A stretch of 43,425 nucleotides of DNA from an uncultured Pseudomonadota bacterium (lineage in GTDB: Bacteria; Myxococcota_A; UBA796; JAFGLY01): contig CALDOK010000068.1 in the NCBI GenBank assembly GCA_937912125.1, positions 1-43,425 of the forward strand. Reading direction: 5' to 3'. The position numbers and the translations under genes are program-made. The notes beneath the pieces are model-generated. The model saw only the letters and a list, made by a program, of their open reading frames with translations. It made no database searches and was not told the origin of the DNA. This document shows, piece by piece, positions 7,109-15,310 of this stretch. The number at the start of each line of letters is the position of its first letter. Positions within the stretch are counted from its first letter, which is position 1.

Positions 7109-8215
7109 ATGCCCACCCCCGTCACCGCCATCGGCGAGCAGACCACCCTGGCGCATCGCAAGCGGCGCGCCGGGCAGCGGCTGCTGCTGAGCCTGGCGGA
7201 GCCCGAGCTGAACGCCGATCAGCGTGCCCTGCTGCGCCAGCTGACCCCCGCCGGCTTCGCCCTCGACCCCGGCGGGGCCTCCGAGCCTGCCCAGCTTCGG
7301 GAGCTGGCGGCGGAGCTGGCGGCGCGGCTGTCGCCTTCCGTTCCGCCCATCCTCGCGGCCCGCCACGCGGTGGGGCGCCCTTGCCACGGCTGCTCCGAGC
7401 AGCCCCCCATGGCCTGGCTGGTCCGCGCCGACGATCCGCAGCTCACGGGCGCTGTGGGGCGGGCCTGGCGCCAGGAGCTGGCGGCCTTGGGCTTCCACCT
7501 CCACCTCGCACCGAGCTGTGAGCTCGAGGCGCTGGCTGGCGAGCCGGTCCCCGGGCTGGGGGCCGAGCCGGGCGCCCAGCTGGTGGGGCCCGATGCGCAG
7601 CGGGCGGCCCGTACCCTCTCGGCTTTTGTGCGGGACGACGAGCGAGCCGCATGCGCGGCCTGCCCCAGCCTCTGCCAGGGATGGCTCGCAGAAGGGCGCC
7701 TGGTCAGCCACGAGAAGGAGCTTCCCGGGCTGCTGGCCGAGGAACTGGCGCCGGTCGATGCTGCTGTGAGGATGGGCGTGCCCGCCCTGCTGGTGGGCTG
7801 GGGCCGCTGGCCTGCCTTCGACGAGGATCGACCGGCCTGGTGTGTACCAGCGCTGCTCGAGGGCCAGCTCCGGGGGCGGCTGGGCTTTCGGGGCCTGCTG
7901 CTGGCCGAGGACCCCGATCTGGCTGCGGGGGCCGAGGGCCTGCAGCGTCATCGCCTGCTGCGCGCTGGCCTGGAAGCGGGGCTGGATCTGTGGGTGCTGG
8001 GCCCGGGTTGCGAGCGGCAGCTGGAGATCTTCGAGGCCCTGGTCAAGCTCCAGGAGCGGCGCCCCGGCCTGGACCTGGCCATCGATGAGTCCCAGAAGCG
8101 GCTGCTGCGGGGCCGTGAGCGGCTGATGCTGCACCGTCCGCGCCCTGGGGCCGAGGTGCTGGACAGCCCCGCCCACCGCGAGCTGGTCTTGCTGGCCCGC
8201 GCCCGGGGCGGCTGA
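7109..8215 (+). CDS. Degenerate GH3 (NagZ-like) protein, Cys-rich
   Basis: A 368-residue protein without a signal peptide whose segment order follows the GH3 N-terminal barrel of NagZ-type beta-N-acetylglucosaminidases. AWRQELAALGFHLHLAPS corresponds to the family block ELxxxGxxxxxAPVxD, and LGFRGLLLAEDPDL to the block carrying the nucleophile Asp. Two signature sites look lost. The region where KHFPGHG is expected reads ACAACPSLCQGW, and the DSH loop reads VSH with only His201 kept. The protein also carries Cys92-x2-Cys95 and Cys182-x2-Cys185-x3-Cys189, which could bind a metal or simply be a coincidence. It is therefore either a divergent hydrolase or a pseudoenzyme. Family assignment is by eye and moderate. 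Confidence 0.6.
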   Translation: MPTPVTAIGEQTTLAHRKRRAGQRLLLSLAEPELNADQRALLRQLTPAGFALDPGGASEPAQLRELAAELAARLSPSVPPILAARHAVGRPCHGCSEQPPMAWLVRADDPQLTGAVGRAWRQELAALGFHLHLAPSCELEALAGEPVPGLGAEPGAQLVGPDAQRAARTLSAFVRDDERAACAACPSLCQGWLAEGRLVSHEKELPGLLAEELAPVDAAVRMGVPALLVGWGRWPAFDEDRPAWCVPALLEGQLRGRLGFRGLLLAEDPDLAAGAEGLQRHRLLRAGLEAGLDLWVLGPGCERQLEIFEALVKLQERRPGLDLAIDESQKRLLRGRERLMLHRPRPGAEVLDSPAHRELVLLARARGG

Positions 8216-8237
8216 GGGTCTCTGACCGCTGCCAGCC

Positions 8238-9068
8238 TCAGCCCCCGTCGCTGTGTTCCAGGAGGAAGCCGCAGCGGGCGGCGTGGAAGTCGAGGAGCAC
8301 CAGGGTCAGACGGGGGTGGTTGGGCACGGTGGTGGTCTGCAGCACAGGCGCCACCTGGGAGGGCAGCAGCGAGGGCGGCGCCAGCGCGCAGAACTCGGCC
8401 TTGGCCCCTCCCTGGTCCAGGGCCTGGTTGAGCCATGCACGGTAGGTGGTCTCGGCGCTGTGCAGGCAGATCTCCTGCTCGGCTTCGGGCACGAACTCGC
8501 AGCCGCGGATGTCCAGGAACGGGGCCCGTTCGAAGGCCACCTGGTAGCAGTGCTCCCAGAAGCGCTTGTCGAAGTCGCCCTGCTCAGTGAACGCCTGCTC
8601 CCATCGATCGTGGATGGCTTGGACCTGGTCGTGCCGCTGCACCAGGGTTCGCACGCCGCCCGGGAAGATGGTGGCGCGCAGCTCCTGCTGCCACATGTGG
8701 TTGGAGCAGTCTCGCGCGAAGCGGCCCGCCCGGCCGCAGAGCTGTGCGGCTCTGGCCAGGTCTTCCTCCTGCTTGGCCTGCTCGGCGGCCACGAAGAAGC
8801 ACTCGTCACGCCAGGACTCCTCCTGCACCTCGCTGCAGAGATCCTCGGCGCTCAACCCCTCGATCTCCCCGGCCAGCGGTGCCAGAGCGGTCAGGCAGTC
8901 CCCCCGCAGGGTGACATCCTGGACGGCCCTGCACTGGTCCAGTCGGAGCAAGGGGGCGCCTGAGGCGATGCCGGCCTGGTACCGCACACGGTCCTGCTGG
9001 TCCTGCGCGAGGGAGGGTTCGCCACCGCAGGCGATGAGCAGGGCGGGCAGCGGCCAGTGGGGGGACAT
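8238..9068 (-). CDS. Cys-rich lipoprotein of unknown function
   Basis: The start at 9068 gives a 276-residue product with a short signal sequence and good lipobox (MSPHWPLPALLIAC, lipid Cys14). The mature region is largely alpha-helical by composition, with about ten cysteines at spaced intervals (DQCRAVQD, RGDCLTAL, EDLCSEV, RDECFF, AQLCGRAG, ARDCSNH). Such spacing resembles helical-repeat lipoproteins stabilised by disulfides. No enzyme motif is visible. It converges on the GH3-like gene with a 22-bp gap and is divergent from the next lipoprotein. The frame open to 9770 overlaps other genes and is not used. Confidence 0.7.
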   Translation of the reverse strand: MSPHWPLPALLIACGGEPSLAQDQQDRVRYQAGIASGAPLLRLDQCRAVQDVTLRGDCLTALAPLAGEIEGLSAEDLCSEVQEESWRDECFFVAAEQAKQEEDLARAAQLCGRAGRFARDCSNHMWQQELRATIFPGGVRTLVQRHDQVQAIHDRWEQAFTEQGDFDKRFWEHCYQVAFERAPFLDIRGCEFVPEAEQEICLHSAETTYRAWLNQALDQGGAKAEFCALAPPSLLPSQVAPVLQTTTVPNHPRLTLVLLDFHAARCGFLLEHSDGG

Positions 9069-9200
9069 GGTGGCGGGCAAGGTGGGCCTCAGGGGGAGAA
9101 CACGGTAGCCCGTAGCGCCTCCGGCTTCCCCTCGGAGGCCAGCCCGCATATGATCCCGGTGTTCCCACCCGCGCTCGCTCTGGCGGGCATCGGAGATGAC

Positions 9201-9668
9201 ATGCGCAAGCTCTACGCTCTGGCGATCCTCGCTCTCTTCCTGGTGATCGGCTGCGGCAAGAAGACCGAGCCCGAGGCCGCGGTGACGGCCCCCGGCGTGT
9301 CCGCCGAGCTGGCTCGACTGATCGTGATCCGCAAGCAGGTCACCGGCACGGCGGAGCGGCCCACCTACCGGGGCGTGCTCACCGTCCACAACGGCTACAA
9401 CGGTGAGATCACCCTGGAGCGAGTGGAGTTCGGTGGTGCCGTGGGGAGCCACCCCGTGCACGATGGCCTCGAGCAGCTCGATCTGGTCGTGCCCGGCAAC
9501 AGCTCCACGGAGCTTCGCCTCGACACGGGCTTCACCTGGAAGGACGAGGCCCCGATGAACTTCGAGCGCGGAACCCTCACGGGCACCGTCTACTACCGGG
9601 GTCCCAAGGGCAAGGTCCACCCGCTGCCCTTCGCGGTGGAAGGCACCTTGATCATCAAGGGCGAGTAG
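9201..9668 (+). CDS. Small lipoprotein, possible LEA14/WHy-like fold
   Basis: A 155-residue lipoprotein. The start at 9201 has GGAG nearby and gives MRKLYALAILALFLVIGC with a classic lipobox (VIGC, Cys18). The mature domain is a single beta-rich unit: it mentions neither catalytic nor binding motifs, but the pattern of a strand with VHNGYNGEITLERVEF, then NSSTELRLDTGF, resembles the water-stress/LEA14-type beta-sandwich. That fold guess is weak. It is followed 8 bp later by another exported protein and may be in one transcript with it. Confidence 0.72.
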   Translation: MRKLYALAILALFLVIGCGKKTEPEAAVTAPGVSAELARLIVIRKQVTGTAERPTYRGVLTVHNGYNGEITLERVEFGGAVGSHPVHDGLEQLDLVVPGNSSTELRLDTGFTWKDEAPMNFERGTLTGTVYYRGPKGKVHPLPFAVEGTLIIKGE

Positions 9669-9676
9669 CGGCGGGC

Positions 9677-10210
9677 ATGGGATCTCTCCTGGCAGCGCTG
9701 CTGTGGGTCGCGGTGGCGGCGGGCCAGGGCGACGACGCTTCGCTGGTCTGCGCCAGCCAGGCGCCTCCACCGGATCGGCTGCAGGTGGCCTGGATCTCCC
9801 CCGTGCGCAAGCGGGTGTGGGGTCGTACCTCCCTGTCGGTGGTGCGGGTGGCCGAGCTGCGGACCTTCGTGCAGGCCCAGGGGGCCGACCAGGCTCGCGC
9901 GCTGCAGGCGCTTGGGCTGATCGGGCGGCGAGGCCGGGTGCGCAAGCTCTACAAGGTCACCCTCTTCGACGTCAGCGCGGATCAGCTGTGCCGGCCCGTG
10001 GAGCACACCCCTGAGGGCGAGGACAGCGACGGGCTGCCCGCGTGTGCGGGCGGCCGGCAGGTGGGGGCACGCCGCGCCACTGGCTGCGGCACCACCTTGG
10101 ACACCGCGACCGATGCGCAGGGGCTGGATTTGTACCGAATCCCATGGCGTGAGGCGGCGCGGGCCGGCTTCTGTGTGATGCCGCTGGAGAGGTTCCTCGC
10201 GGGTTCATAG
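9677..10210 (+). CDS. Secreted protein of unknown function
   Basis: A 177-residue protein beginning with a short signal peptide (MGSLLAALLWVAVAAGQG). The mature part has several Cys residues (LVCASQ, QLCRPV, PACAGG, TGCGTT, GFCVMP) and basic patches (RGRVRKLYK). It has no recognisable domain. It starts 8 bp after the preceding lipoprotein gene. Confidence 0.6.
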   Translation: MGSLLAALLWVAVAAGQGDDASLVCASQAPPPDRLQVAWISPVRKRVWGRTSLSVVRVAELRTFVQAQGADQARALQALGLIGRRGRVRKLYKVTLFDVSADQLCRPVEHTPEGEDSDGLPACAGGRQVGARRATGCGTTLDTATDAQGLDLYRIPWREAARAGFCVMPLERFLAGS

Positions 10211-10347
10211 TCCTGGGTGGGCGCCTCCGTCTGTGGGCCGGGCTGCCGCGGGTGACGCCAAGGGGCGCCGCGGGCCTGTGGTCCACCTGCCCATCGCCGC
10301 GCCATGCAGCAGGCTAAAGGCTTCAGGTTCAGCGTCGCGGGTTTCCC

Positions 10348-11121
10348 ATGCCGACTCCTCTCCCTCCGAGCATCCTCTCTGCCGAACCCGGCGAGGTCGA
10401 GCGGCTGCTCGCCCTGGCGGCGGCGGCGCCGGATCTGGTGGGCCGGCTGGGGGTGATCTCCCAGGAGCTGATGGGCCGGCCCTACGTGGTGGGGCCGCTG
10501 GTGGGTGGCCCGGATCAGCCCGAGCGGCTGGTCACCCGGCTGGATGCCTTCGACTGCGTCACCTTCTGCGATGCCGCACTGGCTCTGGCCACCGCCCGGG
10601 ATGCCTCCGACTACGCCGCCCGGCTCATCGCCCTGCGCTACCGCGGCGCCGTGGGGTGGCTCGCGCGCAATCACTACACCAGCCGCTGGCTGGCCCACAA
10701 TGTGCGCGCTGGCTTGCTGGAGCCTCTCCTGCTCGAGCGCTGGGCGGTGGTGGGCGAGGGCCGCGTGCTCGACATCCTGCCTGGCTATCCGGCCCAGCCG
10801 TGGCAGCCCCGCTACCTGCCCTGGTCCGAGCGAGCCGCCCTCGAGGCCTGCGCTCGCACCGGCGACTGGGTGGGCTTCATCTCCCACCGCCCCCGCCTGG
10901 ACACCTTCCACGTGGGCCTGCTGGTGGCCGACGGCGAGCTCTCTGTCCGCCACGCCAGCCGCAGCCGGGGGCGGGTCATCCAGGAACCCCTGGCCGCCTG
11001 CATGGTGGACTGGGATGTGCCAGGCTTGTTCGTCGCTCGCCCGCTCCCCGTTCCCCCCGTCGTTCCCCCCGCCGTTCCCCCCGTAGTCCCCCCCGTCGTT
11101 CCCTCCGGAGACAGCCCGTGA
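10348..11121 (+). CDS. DUF1460 N-acetylmuramoyl-L-alanine amidase-like protein
   Basis: A 257-residue protein of the DUF1460 family, a papain-like (NlpC/P60-type) fold expected to act on peptidoglycan peptides. The Cys nucleophile is Cys70 in RLDAFDCVTFCDAALALA and the base is His188 in RLDTFHVGLLV; ARNHYTSRW and VRHASRSRGRV also match the family. No signal peptide is present, which is unexpected for an enzyme of envelope murein and points to cytosolic muropeptides or an unusual route. The C-terminal 25 residues are a Pro/Val repeat of low complexity. Its stop overlaps the GTG start of the glycosyltransferase (GTGA), so it is the first gene of a coupled cassette of four. Confidence 0.85.
   Translation: MPTPLPPSILSAEPGEVERLLALAAAAPDLVGRLGVISQELMGRPYVVGPLVGGPDQPERLVTRLDAFDCVTFCDAALALATARDASDYAARLIALRYRGAVGWLARNHYTSRWLAHNVRAGLLEPLLLERWAVVGEGRVLDILPGYPAQPWQPRYLPWSERAALEACARTGDWVGFISHRPRLDTFHVGLLVADGELSVRHASRSRGRVIQEPLAACMVDWDVPGLFVARPLPVPPVVPPAVPPVVPPVVPSGDSP
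11041..11104 (+). repeat. Imperfect tandem repeat coding for Pro/Val tail
   Basis: Four to five imperfect 12-to-15-bp units built on GTTCCCCCC encode a PPVVPPAVPPVV-type tail at the end of the DUF1460 protein. Homopolymer C runs make this a slippage-prone and sequencing-error-prone spot. Confidence 0.7.
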
Positions 11122-12593
11122 AGCCGATCACCGCTCTCATCGCCGCCATCAGCCCACAGGACGCCCTGCCCCTGGCGCGCCGCCTGGCCGCCTCCGGGCT
11201 GGTGGAGGAGCTGGCCCTGCAGGTACCCCCCAGCGTGGACGAGCGCCCCCTGCAGCTGGCCGGGCTGCCCTGCACCGTGCTGCCCGCCAGCGAGCCCGGC
11301 TCCGCCGGCTTCCTGGCCCCCCTATTGGCCGGCCTGCAGACCCGCTTCCTGCTGCGGGTCGAGGCCCGCGGTCAGCTGGACCCTCACCCCTGGGCCCTGG
11401 CGCGCCTGCTCCAGGCCGCCCAGGCCAGCGGCGCCGCCTTGGTCTACGGCGACTACCAGGACGAGCGGGACGGCGCCCTGGTGGCTCACCCCCTGGCCGA
11501 CTGGCAGCAGGGCAGCCTGCAGGACAGCTTCGACTTTGGCCCATGGACCCTGTGGTCCGTGGCTCGCTTGCAGCAGGGCCTGGCCCAGCAGCCCCTACCC
11601 GACACCCTGCGCTGGCACGGCTGGTACCACCTGCGGCTGGCGGCCACCCGCCAGGCCCCGGCCCTGCGGGTCCCCGAGCCCTTGGCGGTCCTGCGTCCCC
11701 TGGCGGTGCGCGCCAGCGGGCAGAAGGTCTTCGACTACCTCACCGCCGCCCGGGAAGCTCAGGTCGAGGCCGAGGCTGTCCACACCGAGCACCTGCGCAT
11801 CCTGGGGGCGCTGCTGTCGGGGCCCTTCGCGCCCTTCGAGTCCCACGCCCCCGGCTTCCCGGTCCTGGCCTCGGTGATCATTCCCGTGCGCAACCGCACG
11901 CTCACCGTCGCCGACGCGGTGCGCAGCGCCCTGTCCCAGGTGGCCGACTTCCCCTTCAACGTCATCGTGGTCGACAACCACTCCACCGACGGCACCACCG
12001 CGATCCTCGAGGCCCTGGCCGCGGCGGATCCCCGCTTGGTGCACGTGGTGCCCGAGCGCCGCGATCTGGGCATCGGCGGCTGCTGGAACGCGGGCGTCTT
12101 CCACCCCCGCTGCGGGCGCTATGTGGTGCAGCTCGACTCCGACGATCTGTACGCAGGGACCGACACCCTGCAGCGCATGGTCCACCTGCTGCGGGACGAG
12201 CGCTGCGGCATGGCGGTGGGCAGCTACACCCTGGTGGACATGGACCTCGAGCAGATCCCCCCCGGCCTGATCGATCACCGGGAGTGGACGGACGACAACG
12301 GCCCCAACAACGCCCTGCGCATCGGCGGGCTGGGCGCCCCGAGGGCCTACGCCACCGAGCTGGTGCGCAGCAACCCCTTCCCCAACGCCAGCTACGGCGA
12401 AGACTACGCCGTGGTGCTGCGCCTCAGCCGGGAGTGGAAGGTGGGGCGCATCTACGACTCGCTGTACCTGTGCCGCCGCTGGGAGGACAACAGCGACGCC
12501 GATCTGCCCCCAGAGGTGGCGGCTCGCTACCAGGTCTACAAGGATCGCCTGCGCACCCTGGAGCTGCAGGCGCGCATGGGGGCGAAGGCATGA
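11118..12593 (+). CDS. Family 2 glycosyltransferase with two GT-A-like halves
   Basis: A 491-residue protein started at GTG 11118, overlapping the DUF1460 stop. The C-terminal half (from about residue 250) is a standard GT2 domain: ASVIIPVRNRTLTVADAV, then VVDNHSTDGT, then the metal/nucleotide motif D340-S-D342-D343 in QLDSDDLY, and a late GEDYAVVLRL block resembling the acceptor ED motif. The N-terminal half looks like a second, degenerate GT-A unit ending in ALVYGDYQDERDG and GSLQDSFDFG, which lacks a clear DXD. There is no transmembrane segment. It transfers a sugar from an NDP-sugar in the cytosol; donor and acceptor are unknown. The stop overlaps the next ATG (ATGA). Confidence 0.85.
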   Translation: MKPITALIAAISPQDALPLARRLAASGLVEELALQVPPSVDERPLQLAGLPCTVLPASEPGSAGFLAPLLAGLQTRFLLRVEARGQLDPHPWALARLLQAAQASGAALVYGDYQDERDGALVAHPLADWQQGSLQDSFDFGPWTLWSVARLQQGLAQQPLPDTLRWHGWYHLRLAATRQAPALRVPEPLAVLRPLAVRASGQKVFDYLTAAREAQVEAEAVHTEHLRILGALLSGPFAPFESHAPGFPVLASVIIPVRNRTLTVADAVRSALSQVADFPFNVIVVDNHSTDGTTAILEALAAADPRLVHVVPERRDLGIGGCWNAGVFHPRCGRYVVQLDSDDLYAGTDTLQRMVHLLRDERCGMAVGSYTLVDMDLEQIPPGLIDHREWTDDNGPNNALRIGGLGAPRAYATELVRSNPFPNASYGEDYAVVLRLSREWKVGRIYDSLYLCRRWEDNSDADLPPEVAARYQVYKDRLRTLELQARMGAKA

Positions 12594-13636
12594 TCGCTGC
12601 GCCGGGCAGCGCGGACAGCGGCTGGGCAGGACGCTTCGTTCCTCGGGGTGCCATCGCGCCCGCCGGCAGCTTCCCCACCCTGGGTGCCCAGCTGGGGCCC
12701 TTCATGGAGTGGCAGGCGGGCTGCTGGCCGCGGCTGGCGCAGGCCCGCGTTGGGCTGGCCCAGGTGTGCAGCCGCGATCTCTCCCTGGGGGATCGCGTGG
12801 TGCGCGCCCAGTTCAACCCGGGCCGGGCGGTCAGCACCACGGCCGAGGTCGATGCCGCCAGCATCCAGCAGCGGCCGTGTTTTTTGTGCCCCACCAACCT
12901 GCCCCCCGAAGAGAAGGGCCTGGCCTATGGCCGCCACTGGGTGGTGTTGGCCAACCCCGCGCCCATCCTGCCGGACCACTTTGTGCTGGCCCACCGGGAG
13001 CATCGGCCCCAGCGGGTGCGCGACGCCATCTCCACCCTGCTGGCCTTCGCGGGTGACACCCGGGGCCACACGGCCTGCATCTACAACGGTCCGGCGTGTG
13101 GTGCCTCGGCCCCTGATCACCTCCACCTCCAGGCTGTCCAGGCCGGGCTGCTGCCCGAAGAGCTGGCCGCCTGGCGGGTGGTGGATGGCGAGCCCGCGGA
13201 TCTGTTGGTGGATCGGCCGCGGCTACGCGCCTGGTTGGTCCCGGGGCCCGGTCCGGTGCTGCTGGGGTTCTGTGGACAGGCTCGGCCGGTGGAGCGCGCC
13301 CTGACCGCGGCCGTAGACGCCCTGGGCATGGTCCAGGGTGAGCCCGACGAGCCCCGCCTGAACCTGCTCGCCAGCGGCCGGGATGGGCAGGTGCTGGCCC
13401 TGCTCTTCCCCCGTGACGCTCACCGTCCCGCCTGCTATCGCGCGCCGGAGCCGGAGCGTCGGATCATCAGCCCCGGCGCCATCGACATGGCCGGCTTGCT
13501 GGTCACGGTGCGCCAGCGTGACTTTGACGCCCTGAGCCCTTCGTTGGTTCGTGACATCTACCGTGAGACCTCCCTGGCGACCGAGCGCTTGGCGCTGGTC
13601 CGCGACCTGCTCGAGAGGAGACTGGCCTATGCCTGA
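12590..13636 (+). CDS. DUF4922 protein, HIT/GalT-like nucleotidyltransferase or phosphorylase
   Basis: A 348-residue protein started at 12590 by ATGA overlap. It has the DUF4922 hallmarks: the ARCF-like stretch QFNPGRAVSTTAEVDAAS, then RPCFLCPTNLPPEEKGL with Cys97-x2-Cys100, then NPAPILPDHFVLAHREHRPQ. It ends the core with NGPACGASAPDHLHLQA, where His177-x-His179-x-Gln181 is the HIT-superfamily active-site motif of GalT and Ap4A-phosphorylase relatives. The predicted chemistry is nucleotidyl transfer to or from a phosphorylated sugar or nucleotide through a His intermediate. That is inference from the motif; the substrate is unknown. It lacks a signal peptide. Its last 8 bp overlap the SpoIID-like gene. 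Confidence 0.85.
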   Translation: MIAAPGSADSGWAGRFVPRGAIAPAGSFPTLGAQLGPFMEWQAGCWPRLAQARVGLAQVCSRDLSLGDRVVRAQFNPGRAVSTTAEVDAASIQQRPCFLCPTNLPPEEKGLAYGRHWVVLANPAPILPDHFVLAHREHRPQRVRDAISTLLAFAGDTRGHTACIYNGPACGASAPDHLHLQAVQAGLLPEELAAWRVVDGEPADLLVDRPRLRAWLVPGPGPVLLGFCGQARPVERALTAAVDALGMVQGEPDEPRLNLLASGRDGQVLALLFPRDAHRPACYRAPEPERRIISPGAIDMAGLLVTVRQRDFDALSPSLVRDIYRETSLATERLALVRDLLERRLAYA

Positions 13637-15020
13637 GCCTCGCCTGCGCGTCGGCCTGATCCAAGGCCGCGAGACCCTCCGCTTCCGCCTCGACGGGCTG
13701 TTCCACCTGCTGGTGGACGACGCCCCCGAGCCCACCGCTCGCGTGGGGGGCCGCTGGCGCGCCGAGTGTGGTCCGGACGGCATCGCCCTGTGGCGGCACG
13801 GGGCCCGGGAGCCTCTGCTCACGGGGAGGCGCTTGCTGCTGCGGCCCCTGGTCGAGGGGGAGTCCTCCTTCCTGCTGCACGAGATGACCGTGGGCGTAGA
13901 CTTCCACTGGCAGCACGACGAGGACCTGAGCTTCCTGGGCTGCCTGTCCCTCGAGGCCCGAGAGGCCAGCAGCGCTGGGGCCCGGATGGACGCCGTGAAC
14001 GAGGTTGGGCTCGAGGCCTACCTGCTGTCGGTCATCTCCTCTGAGATGAGCGCCCGCTGCCCCACCGCCCTGCTCGAGGCCCACGCCGTCATCTCCCGCT
14101 CCTGGCTGCTGGCACAGCTCGAGGCGCGGGGGAGCGCTGCCGGCAACCCGGCCGAGGGAGCGCTGGCTCCCGAACAGCGCGACGGCGCCTCGTGGGTCAC
14201 GCGCTGGTACGACCGAGAAGATCACGCCTGGTTCGATGTCTGTGCCGACGATCACTGCCAGCGCTACCAAGGGGTCACCCGGGCCTTCTCCCCCCAGGCC
14301 ACTGCCGCCGTGCAGGCCACCCGCGGCCAGGTGCTCGTGGACGATGGCGTGGTCTGCGATGCCCGCTTCTCGAAGTGCTGCGGCGGCTTCACCGAGCTGT
14401 TCTCGAGCGCGTGGGGGCCCGACGATCCCGCCTACCTGCAGGCCTTCGCCGATCTGCCCCAGGGCGGGGAGCCCGCCTATGCGCTCCCCCTGTGCGACGA
14501 GGCCAATGCGGTGGCGTTCATCCAGGGGGCCCCGCCCGCCTTCTGCAACACCCAGGATCGCGGCGTGCTCGAGAAGCTGCTGCCCGAGCTCGACCACGAC
14601 ACCCGGGACTTCTACCGCTGGGAGCAGGTCATCGAGCAGGGTGATCTGCAGGCGCTGCTGCGGGACAAGCTGGGCCTCGAGCTGGGCGCCATCCAGGCCA
14701 TGACCCCGGTAGAGCGCGGCCCGTCCGGGCGGTTGATTCGGCTGGCCATCGACGGCGAGCAGGGCCGCGTGGTGCTGGGCAAGGAGCTCGAGATCCGCAG
14801 GGCGCTCTCGCCCACCCACCTGTACTCGTCAGCCTTCGTGGTGCAGCCCGAGGGCGAAGAGGACAGCGCCCCGGCGCGCTTCCGGTTGCGCGGCGCGGGC
14901 TGGGGTCACGGTGTGGGTCTGTGTCAGATCGGCGCCGCCGTGATGGCCGAGCAGGGCTACCACGGCCGCGCCATCCTGGCGCACTACTACCGGGGCGCCG
15001 AGCTCGAGCGGCGGTACTGA
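13629..15020 (+). CDS. SpoIID/LytB-domain protein without signal peptide
   Basis: A 463-residue protein of the SpoIID/LytB family, whose founder is a lytic transglycosylase cutting denuded glycan strands. The catalytic Glu is Glu139 in VISSEMSARCPTALLEAHAV, the diagnostic late motif is GWGHGVGLCQIGAAVMA near residue 424, and the C-terminal YHGRAILAHYYRG block is present. A CCGGFTELFSSAWG segment matches the family's Gly-Gly-x-Thr region. There is no signal peptide or transmembrane segment at the chosen start (13629, overlapping the DUF4922 stop), nor at any upstream in-frame Met. A cytosolic location would be unusual. It is the last gene of the cassette and converges on the ferredoxin gene with a 3-bp gap. 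Confidence 0.87.
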   Translation: MPEPRLRVGLIQGRETLRFRLDGLFHLLVDDAPEPTARVGGRWRAECGPDGIALWRHGAREPLLTGRRLLLRPLVEGESSFLLHEMTVGVDFHWQHDEDLSFLGCLSLEAREASSAGARMDAVNEVGLEAYLLSVISSEMSARCPTALLEAHAVISRSWLLAQLEARGSAAGNPAEGALAPEQRDGASWVTRWYDREDHAWFDVCADDHCQRYQGVTRAFSPQATAAVQATRGQVLVDDGVVCDARFSKCCGGFTELFSSAWGPDDPAYLQAFADLPQGGEPAYALPLCDEANAVAFIQGAPPAFCNTQDRGVLEKLLPELDHDTRDFYRWEQVIEQGDLQALLRDKLGLELGAIQAMTPVERGPSGRLIRLAIDGEQGRVVLGKELEIRRALSPTHLYSSAFVVQPEGEEDSAPARFRLRGAGWGHGVGLCQIGAAVMAEQGYHGRAILAHYYRGAELERRY

Positions 15021-15023
15021 GGG

Positions 15024-15230
15024 CTACTTCGACCCGCGCCCGTGCCCCCGCCGGGAGCCGTCCCAGGAGAACACCCGACAGCTCTGAGCGCAGCGGCCGC
15101 AGTCGATGCACTTGTCCATGTCGATGGTGGGGGCGCCGTAGCCGTGCTGGACGATGGCGTTGGTGGGGCAGACCCGCAGGGAGGGGCAGGGGTGGTTCTG
15201 GGGGCAGCGCTGGGAGTGGACCGTGACCAT
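15024..15230 (-). CDS. Small 4Fe-4S ferredoxin-like protein
   Basis: A 68-residue protein. Cys41-x2-Cys44-x2-Cys47-x3-Cys51 (CIDCGRCAQSC) is a standard 4Fe-4S motif; the N-terminal half has Cys9, Cys15 and Cys21-Pro, an atypical spacing with three cysteines that may contribute to the first or a second cluster. The start at 15230 has GAGG at a suitable distance. It abuts the SpoIID-like gene tail to tail and may serve as its electron partner or for something else in the neighbourhood. The basic C-terminus (SRRGHGRGSK) is uncommon for ferredoxins. Confidence 0.83.
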   Translation of the reverse strand: MVTVHSQRCPQNHPCPSLRVCPTNAIVQHGYGAPTIDMDKCIDCGRCAQSCRVFSWDGSRRGHGRGSK

Positions 15231-15310
15231 GGGAGCCTCGCTGGTGCGTGGGGCGTGGACCCCATGAGCCGTCAGGGCGCCGGAGCGTTTCGAGGGCTGG
15301 CGCGGCTTGG

